Below the pieces are notes generated by a model. It saw only the letters and a program-made list of their open reading frames with translations. It did no database searches and was not told the DNA's origin. This document shows positions 1 through 7,861 of a DNA stretch of 8,942 nt, piece by piece. The stretch is taken from the NCBI GenBank assembly GCA_016463385.1, contig JAEMRL010000081.1, forward strand, positions 1 through 8,942. Direction: 5' to 3'. Each line of letters begins with the position of its first letter. Position 1 is the stretch's first letter. The translations under genes were made by a program, and so were the position numbers. The DNA comes from Thermoleophilia bacterium. Its GTDB lineage: Bacteria; Actinomycetota; Thermoleophilia; Miltoncostaeales; Miltoncostaeaceae.

Positions 1-1
1 G

Positions 2-115
2 GCGGCCACCACGCCCTCACCGGCGCCGGCCGTGGGCGCGGTGCTGGTGGACGGCCTGCCCGAGCTAGACACGGCGCCGCCGCCCGAGGACGGACTGGCG
101 ACGCCCGCCACCTGA
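2..115 (+). CDS. C-terminal fragment of an unidentified Pro/Ala-rich protein (5' end outside window)
   Basis: An open frame enters from the left edge and ends at TGA 113-115, giving 37 visible residues rich in Ala, Pro, Thr and acidic residues (for example the run LPELDTAPPPEDGLATPAT at the end). Nearly every codon ends in G or C, as expected for coding DNA in this genome. The tail looks like a disordered C-terminus and no domain is visible, so no function can be given. It converges on the suf operon and stops just before a strong GC hairpin, which fits a real gene end. A minus-strand frame is also open across this short stretch, so the call is tentative. Confidence 0.45.
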   Translation, partial: AATTPSPAPAVGAVLVDGLPELDTAPPPEDGLATPAT

Positions 116-145
116 GGCGCGCCGCCGGGACGTGGCCGGCGCGCC
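116..145. terminator. GC-rich hairpin between convergent genes (putative bidirectional terminator)
   Basis: A perfect 9-bp inverted repeat (GGCGCGCCG at 116-124, CGGCGCGCC at 137-145) has a 12-nt loop. It lies directly after the TGA of the left-edge gene and 12 bp beyond the stop of the A-type carrier gene on the other strand. There is no T-run on either side, so it would be a non-canonical terminator as often seen in GC-rich Actinobacteria. The position between two converging stops is the main support. Confidence 0.5.
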
Positions 146-157
146 GTCCCGCCCCGC

Positions 158-610
158 TCAGGCCCCGAAGCTGTCCCCGCAGGAGCAGGTGGACGTGGCG
201 TTCGGGTTGTTGATGCGGAACCCGCGTCGCAGCAGGCCGTCCTCGTAGTCGATCACCGACCCGGTGACGTGGATCGCGCTCTTGAGGTCCATCAGCATCG
301 TCACGCCGTTGGAGACCACCTCGCGGTCGCCCGCGGCCGCCGTCTCGCCCGGCTCGAGCAGGTCGAGCTTGTACTCCAAGCCGGAGCAGCCGCCGGCCAG
401 GATGCGCAGGCGCACGCCATCGGGGCGGCCCTGCTCGGCCGCCGAGGCGCGGATGTAGGCGGCCGCCGAGGGGGAGATGGTGACGAAGGCCTCGCCGCCG
501 GCCTCGGCCTGGCGCGCGGCGCGGGCACGGGCCCGGGCGGCGGCCTTCTTCTCCTCGAGGGTCAGCGGCCGGTCGGCTGCGGCCGCCGGCGTCAGGGCCG
601 TCTCAGCCAA
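158..610 (-). CDS. sufA: A-type iron-sulfur carrier protein (HesB/IscA/SufA/ErpA family)
   Basis: This is a cytosolic carrier that accepts an Fe-S cluster and delivers it to client apoproteins. The 150-residue product has the family's three cysteines: C75 in GGCSGLEY and C142/C144 in CSCGDSF near the C-terminus (C-x66-C-x-C). The core runs from about residue 41 (AFVTISPSAAAYI) to the end, close to the usual ~107-residue family length. The first ~40 residues are an extra Ala/Arg/Lys-rich segment, probably helical. The proposed start is TTG at 610, eight bases inside the end of sufT. A modest GAAGG (620-624) lies 9 nt upstream, and there is no in-frame ATG or GTG before the core. It is the last gene of the operon. 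The family assignment is firm; choosing between the names sufA, erpA and iscA is not possible from sequence alone, and the exact start is less certain. Confidence 0.9.
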   Translation of the reverse strand: MAETALTPAAAADRPLTLEEKKAAARARARAARQAEAGGEAFVTISPSAAAYIRASAAEQGRPDGVRLRILAGGCSGLEYKLDLLEPGETAAAGDREVVSNGVTMLMDLKSAIHVTGSVIDYEDGLLRRGFRINNPNATSTCSCGDSFGA

Positions 611-914
611 AGCCCATGACCTTCATGAGGAACTTGCCCTCCTCGGTCATGGCGTCCGGCGACCACGGCGGGTCCCAGACCCAGTTGACGTCCACCGCGG
701 TCACGCCGTCCAGCGGCTCCAGCGCGGCCCGCGAGTCGCCCAGGATCTGCTCGGTGAGCGGGCAGCCCATCGAGGTCAGCGTCATGTCGAGGATCACCTT
801 GCCGTCCTCGCCGATGTTCACGCCGTAGAGCAGGCCGAGATCGACGATGTTCACGCCGAGCTCGGGGTCCTCCACCTGCTTCATCGCGGTGCGGATCTCG
901 TCCTCTGTGACCAC
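603..914 (-). CDS. sufT: SufT-type Fe-S assembly factor (DUF59/MIP18 family)
   Basis: This 103-residue single-domain DUF59 protein belongs to a family implicated in Fe-S protein maturation. Visible signatures are DPELGVNIVDLGLLYGV (residues 16-32), TSMGCPLT with the conserved C51 (47-54), and VWDPPWSPDAMTEEGK (79-94). The start is GTG at 914, whose G is shared with the sufU stop (TAGTG, 1-nt overlap). A strong GAGGAGG at 922-928 sits 7 nt upstream. A longer frame exists upstream to 989, but it lies inside sufU, has no family similarity, and lacks this ribosome site. The position after sufU is the standard actinobacterial order. The family call is secure, but the biochemical role of SufT is only partly understood. 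Confidence 0.93.
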   Translation of the reverse strand: MVTEDEIRTAMKQVEDPELGVNIVDLGLLYGVNIGEDGKVILDMTLTSMGCPLTEQILGDSRAALEPLDGVTAVDVNWVWDPPWSPDAMTEEGKFLMKVMGFG

Positions 915-1363
915 TACGCCACCTCCTCGCCCTCGCGCCGATAGGTCTGGATCGCGTCCTTGGCGGCCATCCATCCGAGCAGCGCGCACTTGACGCGCAC
1001 CGGGTACTTCGCGACCCCCTCGAGGGCGATCGCGTCGCCGAGGCGGTCCTCGTCGCCCTGCTCGGACCCGTGCATGACCATCCGGAAGTGCTCGACCACC
1101 TCGAGCGCCTCGTCGAGCGACTTGCCCACGAGGGCCTCGCTCATCATCGACATCGAGGCCTGGGAGATGGAGCAGCCCTCGCCCGTATGGGCGATCTCGG
1201 TGACGACGCCGTCCACGATGTTGAGCTCGAGGTGGATCTCGTCCCCGCAGAGCGGGTTGTTCTGGTCGACGGCCACGGTCGGGCTGTCGAGCGACCCCTC
1301 GCCGCGCTTGCGGCGGTAGTGGTCGAGGATCAGGTCCTGGTACAGGTCGTCGAGGCCGCCCAC
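914..1363 (-). CDS. sufU: SufU sulfurtransferase (zinc-dependent sulfur acceptor for SufS)
   Basis: SufU takes persulfide sulfur from SufS and passes it on to the SufBCD scaffold. The 149-residue product has the expected zinc/sulfur ligands C39 and D41 (NPLCGD), C64 (GEGCSIS) and C126 (RVKCALLGW), equivalent to C41, D43, C66 and C128 of Bacillus subtilis SufU. The long stretch between C64 and C126, including the acidic segment MHGSEQGDEDRLGD, matches SufU rather than the shorter IscU scaffold. The start is GTG at 1363 with AGGGGA (1371-1376) 7 nt upstream; this ribosome site overlaps the sufS stop, and the gap to sufS is 11 nt. Its 3' end overlaps the sufT start by 1 nt. No SufE is present, which fits a SufS-SufU pair. 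Confidence 0.96.
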   Translation of the reverse strand: MGGLDDLYQDLILDHYRRKRGEGSLDSPTVAVDQNNPLCGDEIHLELNIVDGVVTEIAHTGEGCSISQASMSMMSEALVGKSLDEALEVVEHFRMVMHGSEQGDEDRLGDAIALEGVAKYPVRVKCALLGWMAAKDAIQTYRREGEEVA

Positions 1364-1374
1364 GGGTCCGTCCC

Positions 1375-2613
1375 CTACTTGAGGGCGAGCCGGGCGTTGC
1401 CCAGCGCGCGCACGAATACGTCGATCTCTTCAGCCGAATTGTAGAGGTACGTGCTCGCGCGGGCCGTGGCCCCCACGCCGAGGACGCGCATCAGCGGCTT
1501 GGCGCAGTGGTGGCCCGCGCGCACGCAGACGCCCTCCTGGTCGATCAGCTGCGCGATGTCGTGCGGGTGCAGGTCGGGCAGGCTGAACGAGACCGCCCCG
1601 CCGCGCACGGCGGCGTCGCGCGGGCCGAAGATCGTGATCCCGTCCACCTGCGCCAGGGCGTCCAGCATGTGCGCGGTCAGCTCCACCTCATGGGCGCGCA
1701 CGGCGTCCAGGCCGACGGCCGTCAGGTAGTCGGCGGCCGCTCCGAGCCCGATCGCCTCGGCGATGGGCGGCGTGCCGGCCTCGAACTTCCAGGGCAGGTC
1801 GGCCCAGGTGGAGCCCTGCTGGGTGACGTTGGAGATCATCTCGCCCCCTCCGAGGAAGGGCTCCATCGACTCCAGCACCTCCCGGCGCCCGACCAGCACG
1901 CCGATGCCCGTGGGGCCGAGCATCTTGTGGCCCGTGAAGGCGAAGAAGTCGCAGCCGATCGACGGCACGTCGACCGGCATGTGCGGCACGCTCTGCGAGC
2001 CGTCCACCAGCACCAGGGCGCCCACCGCGTGGGCCATGCGGGTGATCTCGGCGACCGGGTTGATCGTGCCGAGCACGTTGCTCACGTGGACGACCCCGAC
2101 CATCCGCGTGCGCTCGGTGAGCAGCGCGGCGAAGGCGTCCATGTCGAGCTCGCCCCCCGGGGTGACCGGGACGAAGCGGACGACGGCCCCGGTGATGCCG
2201 GCGACGATCTGCCAGGGGACGATGTTCGAGTGGTGCTCCATCTCGGTGACGAGGATCTCGTCGCCGGCCTTCAGCGTGCGGATGCCCCAGGCCCACGCCA
2301 CGAGGTTGATGGCCTCGGAGGCGTTCTTGGTCAGCACCACCGACTCGCGCGGCGCGCCCACCATCCGGGCCACCGCGTCGCGGCCGCCCTCGTAGCGCGC
2401 GGTCGCCTCGGCCGCGAGCTCGTAGACGCCCCGGTGCACGTTCGCATTGGTCTCGCGGTAGTACGCGTCCATCGCGTCGAGCACCGCGACCGGCTTCTGG
2501 GAGGTCGCCGCCGAGTCGAGGTACACCAGCGGCGCCCCGTGGACCGTCCGCGAGAGGATCGGGAAATCCGCCCGCAGCGCGGTCACGTCGATGGGGGCGG
2601 CCGCCGTGCTCAT
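1375..2613 (-). CDS. sufS: SufS cysteine desulfurase (group II, PLP-dependent)
   Basis: SufS converts L-cysteine to L-alanine and holds the sulfur as an active-site persulfide for SufU. The 412-residue length is typical. The PLP-binding lysine is K230 in FTGHKMLGPTGIG; the cofactor-stacking His is in MEHHSNIVPWQ (127-128); D204 and Q207 lie in VDGSQSVP. The catalytic cysteine is C370 in VRAGHHCAKPLM, the short-loop region of SufS-type enzymes. The ATG start at 2613 lies 1 nt after the sufC TGA. No Shine-Dalgarno sequence is close (the nearest, 2635-2640, is about 21 nt away), so translation probably depends on ribosomes finishing sufC. All catalytic residues are intact. Confidence 0.97.
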   Translation of the reverse strand: MSTAAAPIDVTALRADFPILSRTVHGAPLVYLDSAATSQKPVAVLDAMDAYYRETNANVHRGVYELAAEATARYEGGRDAVARMVGAPRESVVLTKNASEAINLVAWAWGIRTLKAGDEILVTEMEHHSNIVPWQIVAGITGAVVRFVPVTPGGELDMDAFAALLTERTRMVGVVHVSNVLGTINPVAEITRMAHAVGALVLVDGSQSVPHMPVDVPSIGCDFFAFTGHKMLGPTGIGVLVGRREVLESMEPFLGGGEMISNVTQQGSTWADLPWKFEAGTPPIAEAIGLGAAADYLTAVGLDAVRAHEVELTAHMLDALAQVDGITIFGPRDAAVRGGAVSFSLPDLHPHDIAQLIDQEGVCVRAGHHCAKPLMRVLGVGATARASTYLYNSAEEIDVFVRALGNARLALK

Positions 2614-2614
2614 G

Positions 2615-3382
2615 TCAGCCGGCGGGCGCCGCGGCCTCCTCGGCCGCGCCGAACTCGACGTAGCCGTGCTCCTCGAGGTAGTCGGCGAGCTCCGGGCCGC
2701 CGGTGCGGGCGATCCGGCCCTCGAACATCACGTGCACGACGTCCGGCTTGATGTACCGGAGGATCCGCGTGTAGTGGGTGATGATCAGGACGCCGAGGCC
2801 CGGTCCGCGCATCGTGTTGACGCCCTCGGAGACGACCTTCAGGGCGTCGACGTCCAGGCCCGAGTCGGTCTCGTCGAGCACGGCGAACTTCGGCTCGATC
2901 ATCGCCATCTGGAGGATCTCGTGGCGCTTCTTCTCGCCGCCCGAGAACCCGGTGTTGAGGTAGCGGTCGGCGAAGGAGCGGTCGAAGCCGAGCAGCTCCG
3001 ACTTGGAGTCGAAGAGCTTGATGAAGTCGCGCGGGGAGATGTCCTCGCCGCGGATCGCGTTGATCGAGGTGCGCAGGAAGTTCATCACCGACACGCCCGG
3101 GACCTCGACCGGGTACTGCATCGCGAGGAACAGGCCGAGGCGCGCGCGCTCGTCGGCCTCCATCTCGACGATGTCCTGGCCGTCGAAGATCACCGAGCCG
3201 GCGGTGATCTCGTAGCGCGGGTGCCCCGCGAGGGCGTAGGCGAGGGTGCTCTTGCCGGAGCCGTTGGGGCCCATCAGCGCGTGCACCTCTCCCTGGGGCA
3301 CGGTCAGGTCGACGCCCTTGAGGATCGGGGTGTCGTCGACGGCGACCTCGAGGCCGCTGATCTGAAGGATGGGGTCAGCCAC
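2615..3382 (-). CDS. sufC: SufC ABC-type ATPase of the SufBCD scaffold
   Basis: SufC is the cytosolic ATPase that drives conformational change of SufB-SufD during cluster assembly. The 255-residue product carries Walker A GPNGSGKST (38-46), the Q-loop at Q89 (AMQYP), the SufC-form signature FSGGEKKR (146-153), Walker B FAVLDE (166-171, with catalytic E171) followed by TDSGLD, and the switch histidine H203 (ITHYTRI). These are the full set for an active ATPase. The start is GTG at 3382 with AGGAG (3387-3391) 4 nt upstream; that site overlaps the stop of the ferredoxin gene, which ends 7 nt before. The last ~12 residues form an Ala/Glu-rich tail (GAAEEAAAPAG). Confidence 0.97.
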   Translation of the reverse strand: MADPILQISGLEVAVDDTPILKGVDLTVPQGEVHALMGPNGSGKSTLAYALAGHPRYEITAGSVIFDGQDIVEMEADERARLGLFLAMQYPVEVPGVSVMNFLRTSINAIRGEDISPRDFIKLFDSKSELLGFDRSFADRYLNTGFSGGEKKRHEILQMAMIEPKFAVLDETDSGLDVDALKVVSEGVNTMRGPGLGVLIITHYTRILRYIKPDVVHVMFEGRIARTGGPELADYLEEHGYVEFGAAEEAAAPAG

Positions 3383-3389
3383 GGTTCTC

Positions 3390-3731
3390 CTAGGTGCGGA
3401 TCAGGGGATGGTCAGTGCTGGGCGTGGGGTCGACCAGGACGCGTCCGTCCCGGACCTCCACGGCGAAGGTGGGGAGCGCCCGCGAGGCGGGCGGGGTGAG
3501 CGCCTCGCCGGTGCGCAGCGAGAACTGCGCGCCGTGCCGGGGGCACTCGATGCGGTCGCCCTCGACCCAGCCGGCCGACAGCGAGGCCAGGGCGTGGGTG
3601 CAGACGTCGTGCACCGCGAGGACCGAGCCGTCGACGTTCACGAGGCACACGGGCGTGTCGCCGACCTCCACGAGCAGGGGCTGCCCGGGGGCGAGGTCGG
3701 CGAGCGCCGCGACATCGACGGCCCCGGTCAG
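3390..3731 (-). CDS. Rieske-type [2Fe-2S] ferredoxin of the suf operon (non-heme iron oxygenase ferredoxin-like)
   Basis: This small soluble Rieske protein has ligands C44-T-H46 and C63-P-R-H66 (C-x-H-x16-C-x2-H). The remaining Rieske fold elements are visible, including VEGDRIECPRHGAQFSLRTGEALTPPA. It probably donates electrons within Fe-S assembly, but its partner is not shown by sequence. The gene sits between sufD and sufC, the usual place in Actinobacteria. No ATG, GTG or TTG precedes the conserved N-terminus (VDVAALADLAPGQPLLVEVG) without running deep into sufD. The best start is therefore CTG at 3731, overlapping the sufD stop as CTGA, with AGGAG (3740-3744) 8 nt upstream, giving 113 residues. 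The alternative is GTG at residue 21, which would cut off the first strand. The family is certain; the start is not. Confidence 0.88.
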   Translation of the reverse strand: MTGAVDVAALADLAPGQPLLVEVGDTPVCLVNVDGSVLAVHDVCTHALASLSAGWVEGDRIECPRHGAQFSLRTGEALTPPASRALPTFAVEVRDGRVLVDPTPSTDHPLIRT

Positions 3732-4943
3732 GAGAGCTTCTCCTGGACGGCGGCCTCGAGCTCGGTGCGCAGCTCCTCCAGGCTCACCATCTCGAGGACC
3801 TCCTGGAGGAAGCCCATCACGATCAGGCGCTTGGCCTCGGGCGTCGGCACGCCGCGCGACTGGAGGTAGAAGAGGTGCTCGTCGTCCACGCGGCCGACCG
3901 CGCCCGCGTGCGAGCACTTCACCTCGGCCGTCTCGATCTCGAGGAACGGGATCGTGTCGGCCCGCGCCCCGTCGTTGAGGACCAGGTTGCGGTTGGTCTG
4001 GTAGGCGTCGGTGCCCGGCGCGCCCGGGGGCACGATCAGGTTGCCGAAGAAGACCGTGTGGGCGTGGTCCTGGATCGCGCCCTTGTAGAGCAGGTTCGAG
4101 TACGACTGCGGCGCCTCGTGGCGCGCGATCACCCGGTGCTCGAAGTGCTGGTCGCCACCGGCGAAGTAGAGGCCGAGGGCACGGGCGTCCGAGCCCGGGC
4201 CCGCACAGACGACAGTGGGCTCGACGCGGACGACGTCGCCGCCGAGCGTCACGACCACCGAGCGCAGCTTCGCGTCGCGCTCGACGCGGCCGCGCAGCAT
4301 CGCGTGGTGGCGCACGCCGGCGCCCCAGTCGATCACCGAGATGTGCTCCAGCTCGGCGCCCTGGCCCACGTAGAGCTCCACGACCGTGGAGGCCTGGACC
4401 GGGCCGGAGACCTCGGGCGAGGCGTAGCGGTCGATCACCGTGGCGCTCGCGCCCTCCTCGACGACGATCAGGGTGCGCCCGAAGATGCGCCCGCTCGCGC
4501 CGGATGCGGTGAGGATCGCCTCCACCGGGAGGGTCGCCCGGACGCCGCGGGGCACGTACACGAACAGCCCGCCGTCCCAGTGGGCGGCGTTCATGGCCTC
4601 GGGGCGCTCGGCGAAGCCGATCAGCCCGTACAGCTTCTCGCGCACCAGCGACTCGTGGGCCTCGAGCGCCGCTCCCAGCTCGGCGACGATGACGCCCTCG
4701 GGCAGGTCGAGCAGCTCCGGCGCGGACGGCACGCCGTCGGCGAGACGGAGCCGCGCGGCACGCACGCCGTCCTCCACCGTGACGGTGCCGGCGGATCCCG
4801 GCGCGGCCGGCTCCGCGCCTGTCAGCGCGAGGTCGGCCGGCGGCGTGAAGCGCCATGCCTCCTCCTCGCCCGTCAGGGCGGGGAGGGAGGCGAGGTTCCG
4901 GGTCGCGGCGTCGCGGACCTCCTGGGCCCACGCCGGGATCGCG

Positions 4944-4951
<8 letters not shown>
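3728..4951 (-). CDS. sufD: SufD scaffold protein of the SufBCD complex
   Basis: SufD is the catalytically quieter partner of SufB in the SufB-SufC2-SufD complex, thought to help with iron entry and cluster formation. The 407-residue product has the beta-helix core and the conserved C-terminal block ETAEVKCSHAGAVGRVDDEHLFYLQSRGV (341-367). H348 in CSH corresponds to E. coli SufD H360, which faces SufB C405 at the cluster site. The start is TTG at 4951, eight bases upstream of the end of sufB, with a good GGAGGG (4957-4962) 5 nt before it; no ATG or GTG occurs nearby in frame. It ends in TGA at 3728-3730, overlapping the proposed ferredoxin start. The N-terminal ~100 residues are the variable helical part, as in the family. 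Confidence 0.95.
3730..3744 (-). promoter_or_regulatory. Hairpin enclosing the ferredoxin ribosome-binding site (translational coupling element)
   Basis: On the mRNA strand the last codons of sufD contain AGGAGA-AGC-TCTCCT, a perfect 6-bp stem with a 3-nt loop. The left arm is the Shine-Dalgarno sequence of the ferredoxin gene, and the right arm runs into its proposed CTG start and the sufD TGA. Folded, the element would hide the ribosome site; a ribosome finishing sufD would open it. The pairing is read directly, and the coupling role is inferred. Confidence 0.45.
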
Positions 4952-6350
<1,399 letters not shown>

Positions 6351-6388
6351 GGGCCCTCCCCGGTCGGATGACGAACGACGTCCTCTAA

Positions 6389-6418
6389 AGGATACGCGGA
6401 TCGCCGTAAGAAGGTGAA
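6389..6418 (-). promoter_or_regulatory. Putative sigma70-type promoter of the suf operon
   Basis: Read on the minus strand, TTCACC (-35, at 6413-6418) and TATCCT (-10, at 6389-6394) are separated by 18 bp, and transcription would start about 30 nt before the sufB GTG. Both hexamers are partial consensus matches. The stretch around them is one of the few AT-richer spots in the window. Position and spacing are good, but no transcript data support it. Confidence 0.5.
6393..6408. promoter_or_regulatory. 16-bp imperfect dyad in the suf promoter spacer (candidate operator)
   Basis: The sequence has the symmetric form TACG-NN-GATC-NN-CGTA, with six of eight base pairs matching. It lies between the proposed -35 and -10 of the suf operon and touches the -10. 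A repressor bound there would block RNA polymerase, as expected for a Fe-S-responsive regulator such as SufR. It does not match the published cyanobacterial SufR site form CAAC-N6-GTTG, so binding by the nearby regulator is only a hypothesis. Confidence 0.35.
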
Positions 6419-6434
6419 CTGCCGTCGCGCCCGC

Positions 6435-6470
6435 ACCGTCGTGGACCGCCGTCCGCGGTCGAGCGACGGT
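6435..6470 (-). terminator. Two-tier hairpin after the repeat-protein gene (putative terminator)
   Basis: ACCGTCG (6435-6441) pairs with CGACGGT (6464-6470) over 7 bp. Inside it GACCGC (6444-6449) pairs with GCGGTC (6455-6460) over 6 bp around a 5-nt loop, with a small 2/3-nt internal loop between the tiers. It sits between the stop of the upstream gene (6502) and the suf -35 (6418), where a terminator would insulate the operon. No T-run follows on either strand, so an intrinsic mechanism is uncertain. Confidence 0.45.
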
Positions 6471-6484
6471 CAGATTATCCGAGA

Positions 6485-6501
6485 CTCCCCGTACAGGGGG
6501 G
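6485..6501 (-). terminator. Weak C/G hairpin directly after the repeat-protein stop codon
   Basis: CTCCCC (6485-6490) pairs with the G-run at 6496-6501 (one G-T pair) around GTACA. It abuts the stop codon of the gene ending at 6502. No clear T-run follows. It may act together with the larger hairpin at 6435-6470 or have no function. Confidence 0.25.
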
Positions 6502-7851
6502 TCAGGGGGTGCTGGTGGCCCGCTCGACGGCCGGCCGCCCGCGCGTGATGCGGGTCCAGAAGAGGTCCGCCCCGCCGTCGGCCGCCATCGCCACCGCGGG
6601 CGGATCGGTCTCGCTCACGCCCGTGGACGAGACCGCTTCGCCGACGGCGATCGTGCCGTCCGACGATCTGCTCGACGCCATCACGCGGGCGTCCGAGACC
6701 CATGCGGTGACGCCGCGCCGGTCCGATCCCACCGCCACGCGCGCCGAGCCGGTGGACGGATCGGCCGGCCCGAGCGAGGTCGGGGTGCCCACGCCGAGGT
6801 CGGCCGCGATCGGCGCGGCACGGGGCCGGCCGCCCGCGTCGATCCAGCCCGACAGGGCGTCGCCGGAGGCGTTGATGGCCACGGCCGGCGCGCCGTCCTC
6901 ACCGTCCACCCGGTCGGCGGCGCCGAGGACCGGCAGCGCGGCGAGGCCCAGGGTCAGGCCGGTCTGCCCGCGCCACCACGACAGCGTTCCGTTCTCGTCG
7001 GCGCTCACGGCCACCGCCTGCCCGTCGCCGGCCACCGCCAGGTCGGCCGTGACGTCGCCGCCGGTGCGGAAGGGCAGTTCGACCTCCGTGCCGAAGCCTG
7101 CGCCCGGCACGCGCGTGCGGGCCAGGGCGGTGCTGCGGTCGGCGGGCAGGTCGCACTGCCACCACACGACGGCGTGGCCGCGGAGCCCGACCGACACGCG
7201 GGGCAGGCGCACCTCGGCGCAGAGCGGCGAGCGCGACAGCCGCGCCGGGCCGGTCCAGGTGCCGTCGTCGCGCCGCTCGACGTACTGGACCTGGCCGACG
7301 AAACCGCGGTCGCCCGGGGCGGTCCCGGTGCCCCAGTGCCAGGTCGCCACCGCGACGCCCGCCTCGTCGACCGCGAGCTCGGGCGGCCCGACCTTCTGGC
7401 GTCCGCTCGAGAGGGTGCGGACGCGGCTCCAGCGCGCATCGTCGAGCGCCCTCTCGCGGGTGCGGACGACGTAGACCGCCTGGCGCACCGGTCCGCGCCG
7501 CGTGTCCACGACGCGCCGTCGCACCACCTGCCTCCAGGCGACGATCACGCGGCCCTGCCCGTCGACCGCCACCTCGGGATCGATCGCGGGGCGACCGCGC
7601 CGGGAGATCGCCACCGGCTCGCCCCAGTCGCCGCCGGCCGGGCGCACGCTCGCGACGATCATCTGCGCGCGCCGCGCACCGCGCACCCAGACCACGGCCG
7701 CGTCGCCCCGGGCGTTGGTGGCCACCTCGGGCGCACGGGCGGGCAGCGGCCCGCGCGAGGCCTGCTCGGGGGCGCTCCAGGCGCCGAGCGCCGGCGGCGC
7801 GGCGAGGCACAGCAGGCCGGCGGCGGCCAGGAGGGATCGGACGGGCGTCAT
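6502..7851 (-). CDS. Secreted eight-repeat protein, probable beta-propeller, function unknown
   Basis: The 449-residue product begins with a signal peptide (MTPVRSLLAAAGLLCLAAPPALG, likely cleaved before A24). C15 is not in a lipobox, so it should be exported rather than lipid-anchored. The rest contains eight copies of a degenerate unit of the form P-x-V-A-V-x(4)-G-x(4)-W, at about residues 41, 92, 156, 216, 268, 321, 370 and 417 (examples DPEVAVDGQGRVIVAWR and APAVAINASGDALSGWI). A 47-64 residue period fits the blades of a beta-propeller, as in sialidase-like or YncE/BNR-type folds. C211 and C233 could form a disulfide. I recognise no catalytic motif. The start is taken as ATG 7851; ATG 7866 in the same frame would add five residues (MYRLR). 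Neither has a clear ribosome site. The longer frame up to 8652 is only antisense to the regulator. Confidence 0.82.
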   Translation of the reverse strand: MTPVRSLLAAAGLLCLAAPPALGAWSAPEQASRGPLPARAPEVATNARGDAAVVWVRGARRAQMIVASVRPAGGDWGEPVAISRRGRPAIDPEVAVDGQGRVIVAWRQVVRRRVVDTRRGPVRQAVYVVRTRERALDDARWSRVRTLSSGRQKVGPPELAVDEAGVAVATWHWGTGTAPGDRGFVGQVQYVERRDDGTWTGPARLSRSPLCAEVRLPRVSVGLRGHAVVWWQCDLPADRSTALARTRVPGAGFGTEVELPFRTGGDVTADLAVAGDGQAVAVSADENGTLSWWRGQTGLTLGLAALPVLGAADRVDGEDGAPAVAINASGDALSGWIDAGGRPRAAPIAADLGVGTPTSLGPADPSTGSARVAVGSDRRGVTAWVSDARVMASSRSSDGTIAVGEAVSSTGVSETDPPAVAMAADGGADLFWTRITRGRPAVERATSTP

Positions 7852-7861
7852 GCGCAGACGG

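Noticed and set aside
1507..2751. Long + strand open frame (414 codons) across sufS
   Set aside because: It is antisense to sufS, rich in Arg/His/Ala/Gly as expected for an antisense shadow in GC-rich DNA, and shows no family motif; sufS on the other strand has all its catalytic residues.
3390..4931. A single 513-residue frame joining a long Arg/Gly-rich N-terminus to the Rieske ferredoxin
   Set aside because: The first ~400 residues are out-of-frame sufD and have no fold signature; only the last ~113 residues are the real ferredoxin.
6351..6420. Published-type SufR box (CAAC-N6-GTTG) at the suf promoter
   Set aside because: I searched this stretch by eye on both strands and did not find it; only the different dyad at 6393-6408 is present.
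7780..7851. Lipoprotein signal on the repeat protein (C15 in the signal peptide)
   Set aside because: The residues before the Cys (GLLC) do not fit a lipobox and the hydrophobic stretch continues after it.
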